64,000 nucleotides of DNA from DATFVJ01 sp035517695 (lineage in GTDB: Bacteria > Actinomycetota > Actinomycetes > Streptosporangiales > Streptosporangiaceae), in NCBI GenBank assembly GCA_035517695.1, contig DATIYI010000033.1:16171-80170 (forward strand). Reading direction: 5' to 3'. Position 1 is the first letter of the stretch. Each line of letters opens with the position of its first letter. The notes under the pieces are model-generated. The model searched no databases. It was not told the DNA's origin and was given only the letters and a program-made list of their open reading frames with translations. Positions 43,615 through 52,167 of this stretch are shown here, in pieces. A program made the position numbers and the translations under genes.

Positions 43615-43796
43615 CGGGCCTCGATTGGGCGCCGCAACGGAAGGATCAGCCGCCCAGCGCACGGGAGAACTGGGGGCCCTTGCAGCGAACCGGTAACCGG
43701 GAGTGCGGCTATTAGACTCTGCAGACGGCACCACAAGCGTGAGGACTCGCGCAAGCGGCTGACACGCCCGCCCGGGGCGTGAACCTAGGAGCCACG

Positions 43797-44999
43797 ATGG
43801 CGAACTACCCGCAATATCCGCAGTATCCGCAATACCCACAGGGTGCGCAGGGTGCGCAGCTCCCCGAGCGGCCCGAACCGCCGCCGTCAATGGTCAATGC
43901 GGTCAGGCTGATGTACACGGGTGCGGCACTCGCCATCATCGGCGCCATCGTTGGCGTCTTGACCATACATACGGTCAAGACGATGATCATTCAGCGTCGG
44001 CCGGATCTCAGCACAAGCGGGGTCAACGCGGCGGTGGGCGTGGTCGTTAGTTTCGTGGTCGTCGGCGGGCTGATTGGGGCCGGCCTATGGCTCTGGATGG
44101 CGTGGGCTAACAAGCGCGGCAGGTCGTGGGCGCGGATCGTCTCCACCGTCTTCTTCGCGATCGCCACTCTCGGTTTGATCGGTAGCTTCGCTCAGACGAA
44201 CACGATCGCCAGCCGGATCATTACCATCGCTGGTTGGGTGATCGGCCTAGCTGCGCTCATATTCCTCTGGCAGCGGCAGTCCAGTGACTACTACGCGGCG
44301 GTGAGCAGGCCCGCTGGCTACGCACCGGCTCCTTACGGGCAGCCGCAATACGGGCAGCCGCAATACGGCGTGCATTACGGCCAGCCGGGCCAGTACGGCC
44401 AGCCGGGCCAGCCCTACGCACAGCCCAGCCAGCCCCACGCACAGCCCAGCCAGGAGTACAGCCAGCCCAGCCAGGAGTACGGCCAGCCGGGCCAACAGTA
44501 CGGCCAGCCGGGCCAGGGACAGCCCCCTTACGGCCAGCCCGAGCAGGGGCAACAGCCCCAATACGGCCAGCCAGGCCAGCACGAGCCAGGCTATGATCAG
44601 CCCAGCCAGTCGTACGGGCAACCCCAATATGGTTCGCAGGGACAGCAGTACGGGCAGCAGCAATACGGCCAGCCCGACCAGACCGAGCAGGGGCAGCCCA
44701 GGTACGGCCAGGCCGAGCAGGGCCAGACCGAGCAGGGGCAGCCCAGGTACGGCCAGGCCGAGCAGGGCCAGGCCGAGCAGGGCCAGACCGAGCAGGGCCA
44801 GCCCCCGTACCGACATCCCGAGCAGGAGCATCCGTATGGCCTGACAGGCCAGCAGGAGCCGGATTATGGCCAGTCGGCGCAGGAGAACCACAGTCAGCAG
44901 TCACCCACCCAATCCTTCGGCCGGCCGACCCAAGAGCAGCGCGGTCAACTGGCGCCAACGCAGCCCTACAGCAAGCCGGATCAAGATCAGGAGCAGTAG
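43797..44999 (+). CDS. Four-helix membrane protein with long YGQP-repeat tail
   Basis: A 400-residue protein. A short YPQYPQ head leads to four membrane helices at about residues 32-165, with HTVKTMIIQRRPDL between the first two. The C-terminal 220 residues are built of units such as YGQPGQ, YGQPQ and AEQGQTEQGQPR with almost no other composition, encoded by imperfect 18-bp repeats (about 44335-44820). The tail should be disordered and Tyr/Gln-rich, a composition known to favour self-association. The ATG at 43797 has TAGGAG upstream. No family recognised beyond Gln/Pro-rich actinobacterial membrane proteins. Confidence 0.75.
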   Translation: MANYPQYPQYPQYPQGAQGAQLPERPEPPPSMVNAVRLMYTGAALAIIGAIVGVLTIHTVKTMIIQRRPDLSTSGVNAAVGVVVSFVVVGGLIGAGLWLWMAWANKRGRSWARIVSTVFFAIATLGLIGSFAQTNTIASRIITIAGWVIGLAALIFLWQRQSSDYYAAVSRPAGYAPAPYGQPQYGQPQYGVHYGQPGQYGQPGQPYAQPSQPHAQPSQEYSQPSQEYGQPGQQYGQPGQGQPPYGQPEQGQQPQYGQPGQHEPGYDQPSQSYGQPQYGSQGQQYGQQQYGQPDQTEQGQPRYGQAEQGQTEQGQPRYGQAEQGQAEQGQTEQGQPPYRHPEQEHPYGLTGQQEPDYGQSAQENHSQQSPTQSFGRPTQEQRGQLAPTQPYSKPDQDQEQ

Positions 45000-45831
45000 C
45001 TCCGGATAACCCGCCGGCTGCCACGTAAGTGGCTTGCGGCAGCGCGGGATTTCACCCGGGCCTGTCATGAGCTGCCAACAGGTGCCCGTGGCCATCGGCG
45101 AACCGGTGCCCGTGGCCATCAGGGCGTTTCTTGCCGACGTGCCAGGTAGAAGTAGGCCGGAAGGCCCGGGTTGAGTTCTCGCGGAGGGCCGTGACGCACG
45201 GACCTGCCGGCTGATCACGTCTGTCGGTTTGCATCGGAAACCTGCCGCCACGGCTGTCCCCCGCATCGCTCAGCCATCAACAACCCCACACCGCCAGGTA
45301 TGGCGCACGGCCCTTCAGCGATGATCCGCTACCGTGCGAAGCGGCTTATAGCGCGGGCAAGTTAACATAGGCAGGGAGCGACCGCAGGGATCACGTACGT
45401 GCCGGCAGCACCGTACGTGGCAAGGGATCACGAACGTGGCGGCAGCAGACCGCGGCTGCGGTCTCCATGCGCGGTCTGGCCGCGGACCAGTGTGCACCCC
45501 GTCACGAGTTCCCGCACCTCCTCGAACGCTCCGCTTCCCGCACCCGCCTCGGCACACTCCCGCTCCGCGCACCGTCTCGACACGTTCCCGCGCCAGCCAG
45601 TATTCACCTCACGCAAGGGTGGATGAGTGCGTGTCCGGTGGATCTTCGGCGGCGCGAATCGGCGCCTATACGACGACCGGCGGCGTTGTCGTCGTCGCCG
45701 ATAGCTCCACTATCGGCTCCTCCTCCGCCTTGCCGATCACAGCCTAGATCACCGCTCCGATCCACCAAGATCCACGGGACGCCCGTGCAGCGTCGGCCCC
45801 GGACTCTACTGAGCAGCTTTAAGCCGGCCGC
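45000..45831. other. Long intergenic region, no gene supported
   Basis: This 832-base stretch lies between two convergent genes. It carries a direct repeat of CGGTGCCCGTGGCCATC at about 45083-45119, and two similar CGTACGTG..GGCA stretches near 45395-45440. The frames on both strands have mixed codon use and no family signature. It may be a decayed gene, but I cannot identify one. Confidence 0.45.
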
Positions 45832-46815
45832 CTAGCCGACCGACCGAGCCGTCACGATGTTGGTGACGGCCCGCTCGAGCGCATAGGCCGGGTTCGTGCC
45901 GCCACCTTTGACCTCGGCGTCAGCATCCGCGACGGCAGTGAGCGCGCGGGCCACGCCTCCTGGGGTCCAGCCGCGCAACTGCTTGCGAACACGGTCCACT
46001 TTCCACGGCGGCATGCCGAGTTCGCTGGCGAGGGCCGCGCCGCCGCGACCGCGCGGCGCGCTGCCGACCTTGGCAAGCGAACGCACGCCCTGTGCAAGCG
46101 CACTCGTGATCAAGACGGGTGAGACGCCGACAGCAAGCGCCCAGCGCAACTGTTCCAACGCAGCACCCAGACGACCCTCGACAGCCTGGTCGACCACGCT
46201 GAATCCGGTCGCCTCCGCCCGGCCGCGGTAATAGGTCGCCACAACGGATTCATCGATCACTCCGGAGGTGTCCCCGGCCAGTTGGCTGCACGCTGCCGCG
46301 AGGTCACGAAGATCTTGGCCGACCGCATCGAGAAGAGCACGTACGCCGCCATCGCTTACCCTCCGCCCGCTGCGGCGGAACTCCTGCCGGACAAAATCCA
46401 TCCGCTCAGCGAAACGCGTGATTTTCGCACACTTCACCACGTCCACACCCGCTTTGGTGAGCGTGTCAAGCAGGCCCTTGCCCTTCGGCCCGCCCGCGTG
46501 GGTGAACACGACGACCGCGTCAAGCGCGGGCCTTCCCGCGTAATCGGCGAGTTCCGCGGCGACATCCTTGCTCGCGTCCTGAACAGCACGGACCACTGCG
46601 GCACAGCCAGCACCGAACAACGACGGTGAGACAAGGGCCGCAAGCTGCCCAGGTACAAGGCTGGCGGCCAGCAGGTCAGCTGCCTCCGCCGATCCCGCCG
46701 CGCGGGCCGCTGCGATCAGCTGGGCGATGGCCCGTTCGACGAGAAGGTCCTCGTCGCCAACCACGATCGTCACGGGCGCTGGGGCCCCAGAGGCGCCTGA
46801 AGCAGGTGCTGCCAT
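45832..46815 (-). CDS. holA: DNA polymerase III subunit delta
   Basis: A clamp-loader subunit of 327 residues that opens the beta clamp. It opens near PVTIVVGDEDLLVERAIAQL. It has AVVVFTHAGGPKGKGLLDTL in the AAA-like domain and a C-terminal helical domain with EQLRWALAVGVSPVLITSAL and PWKVDRVRKQLRGW. The ATG at 46815 gives the usual N-terminus. ATG 46887 would add 24 residues. The comEC gene commonly found beside holA is absent here; the DNA upstream is non-coding and then holds a broken ATPase gene. Confidence 0.92.
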   Translation of the reverse strand: MAAPASGASGAPAPVTIVVGDEDLLVERAIAQLIAAARAAGSAEAADLLAASLVPGQLAALVSPSLFGAGCAAVVRAVQDASKDVAAELADYAGRPALDAVVVFTHAGGPKGKGLLDTLTKAGVDVVKCAKITRFAERMDFVRQEFRRSGRRVSDGGVRALLDAVGQDLRDLAAACSQLAGDTSGVIDESVVATYYRGRAEATGFSVVDQAVEGRLGAALEQLRWALAVGVSPVLITSALAQGVRSLAKVGSAPRGRGGAALASELGMPPWKVDRVRKQLRGWTPGGVARALTAVADADAEVKGGGTNPAYALERAVTNIVTARSVG

Positions 46816-46946
46816 GTCGGCAGGATGCCACAGCTCCCCCGGCGGCGAGACATTGGCTCCGGACGGCGGTGGCACGCGATGGGCCATCAGGTGCCGATTC
46901 TGCCACCCAGCAGGCCACCGTGTATCGCCCTCTCCAGGACCGCGCC

Positions 46947-46995
46947 CATGATCCAGGAGATCCGAGATCATCCCTGGCAACGCTCCAGGATCATG
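46947..46995. terminator. Inverted repeat between holA and ATPase remnant
   Basis: CATGATCCAGGAG and CTCCAGGATCATG pair over 13 bases with one mismatch around a 23-base loop. It could terminate transcription leaving the remnant toward holA, or be a protein site. Nothing else is seen at 46816-47055. Confidence 0.4.
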
Positions 46996-47055
46996 GTCAG
47001 CGAGCCGGCCACCGCAGCCCGGCGCACGCGAGTCCTCACGGGCAAGCCTCAGGGA

Positions 47056-47501
47056 TCAGTGCCGGGGCCGCTGGCGAAGGGCCAACGCCGCCCATGCCGC
47101 CTTACGGTCGGTGCTCAGCGGCGTCCAGCCCCATTGTTTGCTCAGGCTCTCGACGACGCATAGCCCCCTGCCGGTCTCGGCCGCGAAGTGCGGCTCCATT
47201 AGCAGCGGAGGCCCGGGGTTCGGATCGGTGACCGCACAGACCAGGCAGGCTGCATGCACATCAGAACGAGCTCCAGCCGCGCGTCCGGATCGGACCTGGC
47301 AAGCCCGGCCCGCAAACCGTACCGCACGGCGTTCGTCACCCAATTCCGAGATGACGACCGCGGCGTCGTCGTAGAGCCCAGGCACGTGCCAGTGACCAAT
47401 GGTCGAGCGGGTGAAGTCACGGGCCGGGCCGCCTTGACCGCGCACGGCTGGGCGGACGCAATGCGCAACGGGAAAGCGCGCGCTTCACCGCCATAAGACA
47501 T
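47056..47501 (-). pseudogene. Broken anti-sigma-type ATPase (HATPase_c_2)
   Basis: Pieces of an RsbW/SpoIIAB-like ATP-binding regulator lie in two overlapping minus-strand frames. One frame gives ARDFTRSTIGHWHVPGLYDD then AAVVISEL. The other continues it with VTNAVRYGLRAGLARSDPDA. The first frame then resumes with CAVTDPNPGPP and ETGRGLCVVESLSKQWGW. The N-box (ELVTNAV) and the G-box (GRGL) are thus in different frames. At least two frameshifts, and probably three, are needed to read the protein. In actinobacteria this ATPase usually accompanies DUF397 and DUF5753-type XRE genes, which are intact next door. Confidence 0.75.
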
Positions 47502-47757
47502 TGCAGCGAGCGCGGGCGGCTTAGCGGGTCACAGCGGCACGAGGAGGAGCCGCCGACGATGGCGTACCGCTAGCTTGATCAGGGCCGTCGAGGAGTGCCG
47601 ATCGCTCCCCCAGGGTCCGTCGCCGATCAAGGTGGGGTGATCTGGTGCGTTCTCCGCACAGTCATGGCGAAGCTTGGCAACCAGTTTGGGGGAAGCTGGA
47701 TGTTGCTTACTCAGCGTCGCAGCGGTTCCGGAGGTCCGCTACGATGCCACTCATCGT

Positions 47758-47787
47758 GTGCATGTGCAAGTACTGATGCACGTGCAC
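47758..47787. promoter_or_regulatory. Inverted repeat upstream of the DUF397 gene
   Basis: GTGCATGTGCA and TGCACGTGCAC pair with one mismatch across an eight-base spacer, about 95 bases before DUF397. It may be the operator of the XRE regulator encoded just downstream. The remainder of 47502-47881 shows nothing else recognisable. Confidence 0.4.
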
Positions 47788-47881
47788 GAAGATCGTGGCC
47801 TCGCGGCTCTTGTTTGTCACGTACGCAAGAGTAAGGATTCACATCGGCGGGGTCGCCTGATCCTTACCAGGAGGGTCGAAC

Positions 47882-48118
47882 GTGGGTCCGACCTACAACG
47901 GCATGCCAGCTTTACTGATGCGCAGCGCGGTGTGGCGGAAGAGTCACCGGAGCAACCCGAGCGGCAATTGTGTCGAGATGGCGCGCCTACCGAGCGGGGT
48001 GATCGCGGTCCGCAATTCACGCGATCCGGACGGTCCGGCGCTGATCTACACCCCTGCGGAGATGGACGCCTTCATCCGGGGGATCAAGGACGGTGATTTC
48101 GACGGCCTAGTGGCGTGA
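47882..48118 (+). CDS. DUF397 domain protein
   Basis: A 78-residue protein with the family pattern WRKSHRSNPSGNCVEMARL, then VIAVRNSRDPDGPAL and FIRGIKDGDFD. DUF397 proteins, such as those of the whiJ/abaA-type loci in Streptomyces, are small partners of the XRE/DUF5753 regulators and act in development. The GTG at 47882 has AGGAGGG upstream. The XRE gene follows after 79 bases. Confidence 0.92.
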   Translation: MGPTYNGMPALLMRSAVWRKSHRSNPSGNCVEMARLPSGVIAVRNSRDPDGPALIYTPAEMDAFIRGIKDGDFDGLVA

Positions 48119-48197
48119 TGACTATCCCCGGATTCGGGGTTTGCACTGGGCTCTCGGAGTGGGAGACTGGGCCGATCTAGTGTTCTGAGGAGCACAT

Positions 48198-49103
48198 ATG
48201 GCCACAGCGGAGCCGGGTGGGGATCCTGCTGTCAGGAGCATGCTCGCACTCAGGAAGGGCGGACCGACGGTCCGGCGCATCCTGCTGGGCGCGCAGCTGC
48301 GCCGACTGCGGGAGGCGAAGGGCATCACGCTGGAGGAGGCCGGGCACAAGATCCGGGCCTCGCACTCCAAGATGAGTCGGCTGGAACTCGGCCGGGTCGG
48401 ATTCAAAGATCGCGACGTTGCTGATCTGCTCACCGAATACGACGTCCTTGACGAGAAGGAACGCGACATGCTGCGCGCGCTTGCGCGGCAGGCAAACGCG
48501 CAGGGCTGGTGGCACGTCTACTCCGACATCATGGCGAACTGGTTCGAAGCCTATGTCGGGTTAGAGGAGGCCGCCGCCAGCGTGCGCACCTACGAGGTCC
48601 AGTTCGTGCCGGGCCTCTTGCAAACGGAAGGTTACGCGCGCGCGGTCACGATGCTTGGCTACGCGGACTCGCCCGCCGAGGAGATCGAACGGCGGGTCAG
48701 CCTGCGGATGGCGCGGCAGCGACTACTCGAGGGAGATGATCCACTCAACCTATGGGCGGTAGTTGACGAGGCGGCGCTTCGTCGGCCACTCGGCAGCCAG
48801 GCGGTGATGCGCGAGCAGATATCGCACCTGATGGACGTGACCGCCGTACCGCACGTGACGCTCCAGGTAATTCCGTTCCACTCTGGTGGTCACGCCGCTG
48901 CTGGCGGTCCGTTCAGCATCCTTCGCTTTGCCGAGCCGGATCTGCCGGACATCGTCTACCTCGAACAGCTCACGAGCGCCCTCTATCTGGACAAGCGGGA
49001 AGATGTGGACCACTACCTGGCGGTCATGGAACGCCTCTGCCTGGAGGCAGAACCCGCCACAGACACTACGGAGGTACTAGGCAGGATCCTCAAAGAACTC
49101 TGA
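48198..49103 (+). CDS. XRE regulator with DUF5753 domain
   Basis: A 301-residue regulator. An N-terminal helix-turn-helix contains LGAQLRRLREAKGITLEEAG and ASHSKMSRLELGR. The DUF5753 domain has YEVQFVPGLLQTEGYARAV, RQRLLEGDDPLNLWAVVDEA and VPHVTLQVIPF. These proteins pair with DUF397 partners (the Scr1/WhiJ type) and influence differentiation or antibiotic genes. The ATG at 48198 follows GAGGAG. The usual third partner, an ATP-binding protein, is broken in this locus. Confidence 0.93.
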   Translation: MATAEPGGDPAVRSMLALRKGGPTVRRILLGAQLRRLREAKGITLEEAGHKIRASHSKMSRLELGRVGFKDRDVADLLTEYDVLDEKERDMLRALARQANAQGWWHVYSDIMANWFEAYVGLEEAAASVRTYEVQFVPGLLQTEGYARAVTMLGYADSPAEEIERRVSLRMARQRLLEGDDPLNLWAVVDEAALRRPLGSQAVMREQISHLMDVTAVPHVTLQVIPFHSGGHAAAGGPFSILRFAEPDLPDIVYLEQLTSALYLDKREDVDHYLAVMERLCLEAEPATDTTEVLGRILKEL

Positions 49104-49166
49104 TTTGGGTGAGACCGTATCTCGAGGATCGGGTGGCGCCGTATCTCCAATGGCGCTACCCGGGTT

Positions 49167-49991
49167 TCAATGGTGGTTACCGGCTAATTTGCGGCCGACG
49201 CCGCCGACGAGCCAGACCGATTCGGGATTGGCGATAACTTTATCCGGCTCGGGTCGCCACATGGGCAGGTAGACGACGCCTGGGTCTATGACCTCAAGAC
49301 CATTAAAGAAGCTCTCGATCTTGGCCTTGGTCCGGGTATTTCTGGCGCGCTGGCCACCCGCGATCGCCTTCTCGTCCTGGTACAGGGACGCCAGGGACCC
49401 AGTGACCTCTGGGCGGACGTCGCAGACGGAGTGCTGGATGGCTAGATAGCTGCCTGGCGCCATGGCCCGGCGAAGCCGGCTGATCAAGCGCTCGGCAATG
49501 TAGTCATCCGGAATGGAATGCAGCACCGCGAGTAGCAGGATCGCGACTGGCTGATCAAGATCGACCAGCTTGTGCAGCGCCGGGTGGGTGATGATTTCGT
49601 CCGGCTCGCGTACGTCGGCGCGGACCGCGATTGTCCGCTGATTGTCCGCGAGAAGCGCCTGAGCGTGCGAGCAGACGACAGGGTCGCTGTCCACATAGAC
49701 GACGCGGGCATCCGGTGCCGTCGCCTGGGCGATCTCATGCACGTTTTCCTCGGCAGGCAGGCCAGGCCCGATATCGATGAACTGCCGTATGCCGCTCTGG
49801 GCCAGGAACCGCACCACCCTGCGGATGAAACTGCGCCATTCCCGCATCAGGACGAGAAGCTCGGGAGCAAGGTCCAGCGCCTTCTCGGCGGCCTGCCGGT
49901 CCGCGGCGAAGTTGTCCTTTCCACCGAGAAGATAGTCGTTCATGCGAGCGATGTTCGGCGTGGTGGGATCAAATCCCCGCGGCATCACCAT
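49167..49991 (-). CDS. SAM-dependent methyltransferase, DUF574 (Methyltransf_19) family
   Basis: A protein of about 274 residues with the family hallmark PNIARMNDYLLGGKDNFAAD near the N-terminus. It shows RQFIDIGPGLPAEENVHEIA (SAM-binding glycine loop), RVVYVDSDPVVCSHAQALL and ILLLAVLHSIPDD. The target is unknown. These genes often adjoin DUF397/XRE loci in actinobacteria. The start is uncertain among ATG 50018, 50006, 49991 and 49985; 49991 is chosen because GGAGGG lies just upstream. Convergent with the XRE gene. Confidence 0.88.
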   Translation of the reverse strand: MVMPRGFDPTTPNIARMNDYLLGGKDNFAADRQAAEKALDLAPELLVLMREWRSFIRRVVRFLAQSGIRQFIDIGPGLPAEENVHEIAQATAPDARVVYVDSDPVVCSHAQALLADNQRTIAVRADVREPDEIITHPALHKLVDLDQPVAILLLAVLHSIPDDYIAERLISRLRRAMAPGSYLAIQHSVCDVRPEVTGSLASLYQDEKAIAGGQRARNTRTKAKIESFFNGLEVIDPGVVYLPMWRPEPDKVIANPESVWLVGGVGRKLAGNHH

Positions 49992-50312
49992 GTACCCTCC
50001 GTCCATCGTCCGGCTCATAATAACGTCAGCCGCCACGTGAGTCCGGTGCCCCCACAACGGCGAGCATTCCGGGACCGGTTTGCCGCGTTGTGCACGGACG
50101 CCGACGGGAACCGGCGGAGCCCGTTCGGTTTATAGGGTGTTGCCGCGGCCAGCGAGATGCACGGCGACGACACGGCCACCGACTCGCAGTGGCACGGCGC
50201 GATTGCCCTGGCTACCGGCGAGATCAGCCCGAGCTGGGGTCGAGTCGGTGACGACCGCTACCGTGCACGCCGGGTCTGAGAGTCTGAGGGTCTGAGGGTC
50301 TGAGGGGCACGG

Positions 50313-51524
50313 TCAGTCAGGGACGAGGTCGCCGCCGCGCCACACGCGCTGTGGCTTGAGGCCATAGGCCCAGGCGAAGGCGCCCTCATGGTCGGCGTCC
50401 CAAAGCACCATGTCGGCGAACCTGCCACGGACGAGCGCACCCCGGTCGGGCGCGCGCAGCGCATGGGAGCCGCCGATCGTGGCAGCACGGAGGGCTTCGG
50501 TGACGCTCATGCCGAAGTGGGCGATCGCGAACGCGATCATGAGGGGCATCGAGGTAATGCCGTTGCCGCCCGGCGAGTGATCGGAACCGAGCGCAACCGC
50601 GACGCCCTTGTCGAGGAGCGCGCGAACCGGCGGCCTGCGGCCCGTCTGCAGGGCGGTGCTCGGGCAGACGACGGCGGCCACACCGGCCTGCGCGAGCGCG
50701 GCTACGTCGTCATCGTCGGCCTCGTGCAGCATGTCGGCGGACGCGCAGCCAAGCTCGGCAGCAAGCCGTGCCGCCCCGGTGCGGGAATGGCCGCACGCGT
50801 GCAACCGGGGCAGCAGCCCGGACGCGCGGCCCGCACCAAGGATCCACCGCGCCTCGGCCTCGGTGAACCTACCTTCCTCGCAGTACACGTCCACGCTGTC
50901 AGCCCCGGCGGCAGCGGCATCGGCGCACCATAGGCTCACGGCGTCGATGTAGTCGTGGCGGCGCCCGAAGAACTCGGGGGGTACCGCGTGGGCAGCAAGG
51001 AACGTCACGTGCACCCGCGGCATGCCCGGCTCCTGCTCCAGCGACCGGAGGAGGCGCACATCCGCGAGTTCGCCGTCACGGGTCAAGTGATAGCCGGTCT
51101 TCGCTTCGATCGTGGTCGTCCCCGACCGGAGCCAGTCACTGAGCCGCTCACGCACGCCGTTGCAGAGCGTCCATGGATCGGTTCCCCTGGTCACCGTCAC
51201 CGTGGAGGCAATGCCCCCACCGGCAGCGGCGATCTCTGATGCGGTTGACCCACTCGACCGCATCGCAAGCTCAGCCCACCGGTTTCCCGCGTAGACCGGA
51301 TGCGTGTGCGCGTCGACAAGTCCGGGCGTCACCAGCCCGCCGCCAAGATTCTCGACGTGGTCGACGTCGACGATGTCGTCGACGACCCCTGGCACGCGCT
51401 GCGGCAGTTCAACGGCAGGGCCCACCCATGCGATCCGCTCGTCCTGAGTGATCACGGCGGCATTGGTGAGGATCTCGCTCCCCGTCCAGAGACGGCCGAT
51501 GTTCGTCAGGAGGCGTACCGTCAC
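50313..51524 (-). CDS. hutI: Imidazolonepropionase
   Basis: A metal-dependent amidohydrolase of 403 residues that opens 4-imidazolone-5-propanoate in histidine degradation. The metal motif is LVDAHTHPVYAGNR. TTIEAKTGYHL, LHACGHSRTGAARLA (where the family usually has H.(D/E)), and ALGSDHSPGGNGI with the catalytic Asp complete the set. The GTG at 51524-51522 is preferred; the longer frame to 51692 is built partly on AAEGR repeats from a 15-bp array. No hutU or hutH is adjacent in this window. Confidence 0.9.
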   Translation of the reverse strand: MTVRLLTNIGRLWTGSEILTNAAVITQDERIAWVGPAVELPQRVPGVVDDIVDVDHVENLGGGLVTPGLVDAHTHPVYAGNRWAELAMRSSGSTASEIAAAGGGIASTVTVTRGTDPWTLCNGVRERLSDWLRSGTTTIEAKTGYHLTRDGELADVRLLRSLEQEPGMPRVHVTFLAAHAVPPEFFGRRHDYIDAVSLWCADAAAAGADSVDVYCEEGRFTEAEARWILGAGRASGLLPRLHACGHSRTGAARLAAELGCASADMLHEADDDDVAALAQAGVAAVVCPSTALQTGRRPPVRALLDKGVAVALGSDHSPGGNGITSMPLMIAFAIAHFGMSVTEALRAATIGGSHALRAPDRGALVRGRFADMVLWDADHEGAFAWAYGLKPQRVWRGGDLVPD

Positions 51525-51929
51525 AGCTCGGCCCTCAGCAGCCCGGCCCTCAGCGGCCCGGCCCTCAGCAGCTGAGGGCCGGTGGCGGTAAGGGAACCGG
51601 GGGCTGGGGTTCCGGGCGTCATTGGGGTCACCTGCCGTCGGGTCGTGCCTGCCATAACGCGGGTGTGTTCGCCGAGACACACTGGCAAGCACACAGTGAA
51701 GCGGATCGGCCGCTGTCGATGCAACCCCGGCACGCTGAAGGCGCGACCGAGATATTCGATTCCGTTACGGTATTGCACCACTGGCACCATGTACAGGCTG
51801 CAGGCGAAGAAGTCCCAACCGGAATAGCCAAATTCGGACAACGGTCATCCTGTAGCTCCGTTCAGGTTCTGCGCATCCCGGGCGCGCCCGCCTCGCGCTG
51901 CCCGCAAGCGGCGGGATTAGGGCAACGTC
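51525..51929. other. Intergenic region with short repeat
   Basis: The part 51524-51570 is a 15-bp repeat (CCCGGCCCTCAGCGG, about three units). The rest has lower GC and mixed codon use. One minus-strand frame reads YSGWDFFACSLYMVPVVQYR, which I do not recognise. No gene supported. Confidence 0.45.
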
Positions 51930-52097
51930 ATGCCTGCAGGCAGCCTGCGACCACGACCGCTCGCATCGTACCGATATGCAGCGGCAGCCGATCTGGAGCC
52001 ATCTAAAGCCGATTACATCACGCTCGCGCACTGCTTCGAAGCGTTATCCACCATCGCGGGCGCGCTGACCGGGTTGCGCCCTTACGTGGCCCGTTAG
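51930..52097 (+). CDS. Possible small protein (55 aa)
   Basis: A 55-codon frame from ATG 51930 to TAG 52097 with TTAGGG seven bases before the start. The product opens MPAGSLRPRPLASYRYAAAA. It ends with a helix-like half, DYITLAHCFEALSTIAGAL then TGLRPYVAR. Amino-acid order and GC at third positions look coding, but no family is recognised. It runs toward hflX, with an AT-rich hairpin between them. Confidence 0.35.
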   Translation: MPAGSLRPRPLASYRYAAAADLEPSKADYITLAHCFEALSTIAGALTGLRPYVAR

Positions 52098-52136
52098 CTG
52101 CCGCCAGCGAGCCGCCGGGACCCATTTTCCCTGTTT

Positions 52137-52162
52137 TATTTAGAGAGTAAAGAGGCTAAATA
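52137..52162. terminator. AT-rich inverted repeat between convergent genes
   Basis: TATTTAG and CTAAATA pair perfectly around AGAGTAAAGAGG-like sequence. A T-rich stretch (TTTTCCCTGTTTTA) precedes it on the plus strand. It is strikingly AT-rich for this genome. A weak bidirectional terminator is the simplest reading. Confidence 0.35.
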
Positions 52163-52167
52163 GACCT

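Noticed and set aside
44247..44891. 214-codon Leu-rich minus-strand frame resembling a membrane protein
   Set aside because: It is the antisense of the YGQP repeat tail; its LALLGLAV repeats are a by-product of the CAG/GGC-rich units.
49970..49990. Possible tRNA TpsiC arm (GGGATCAAATCCCC)
   Set aside because: It lies inside the conserved start region of the DUF574 methyltransferase. No acceptor or anticodon stem can be drawn.
50157..50276. About 38-codon frame MHGDDTATDSQWHGAIALAT..
   Set aside because: The ribosome site is weak, the frame ends in a short GTCTGAGGG repeat, and no family is recognised. Too little support to list as a gene.
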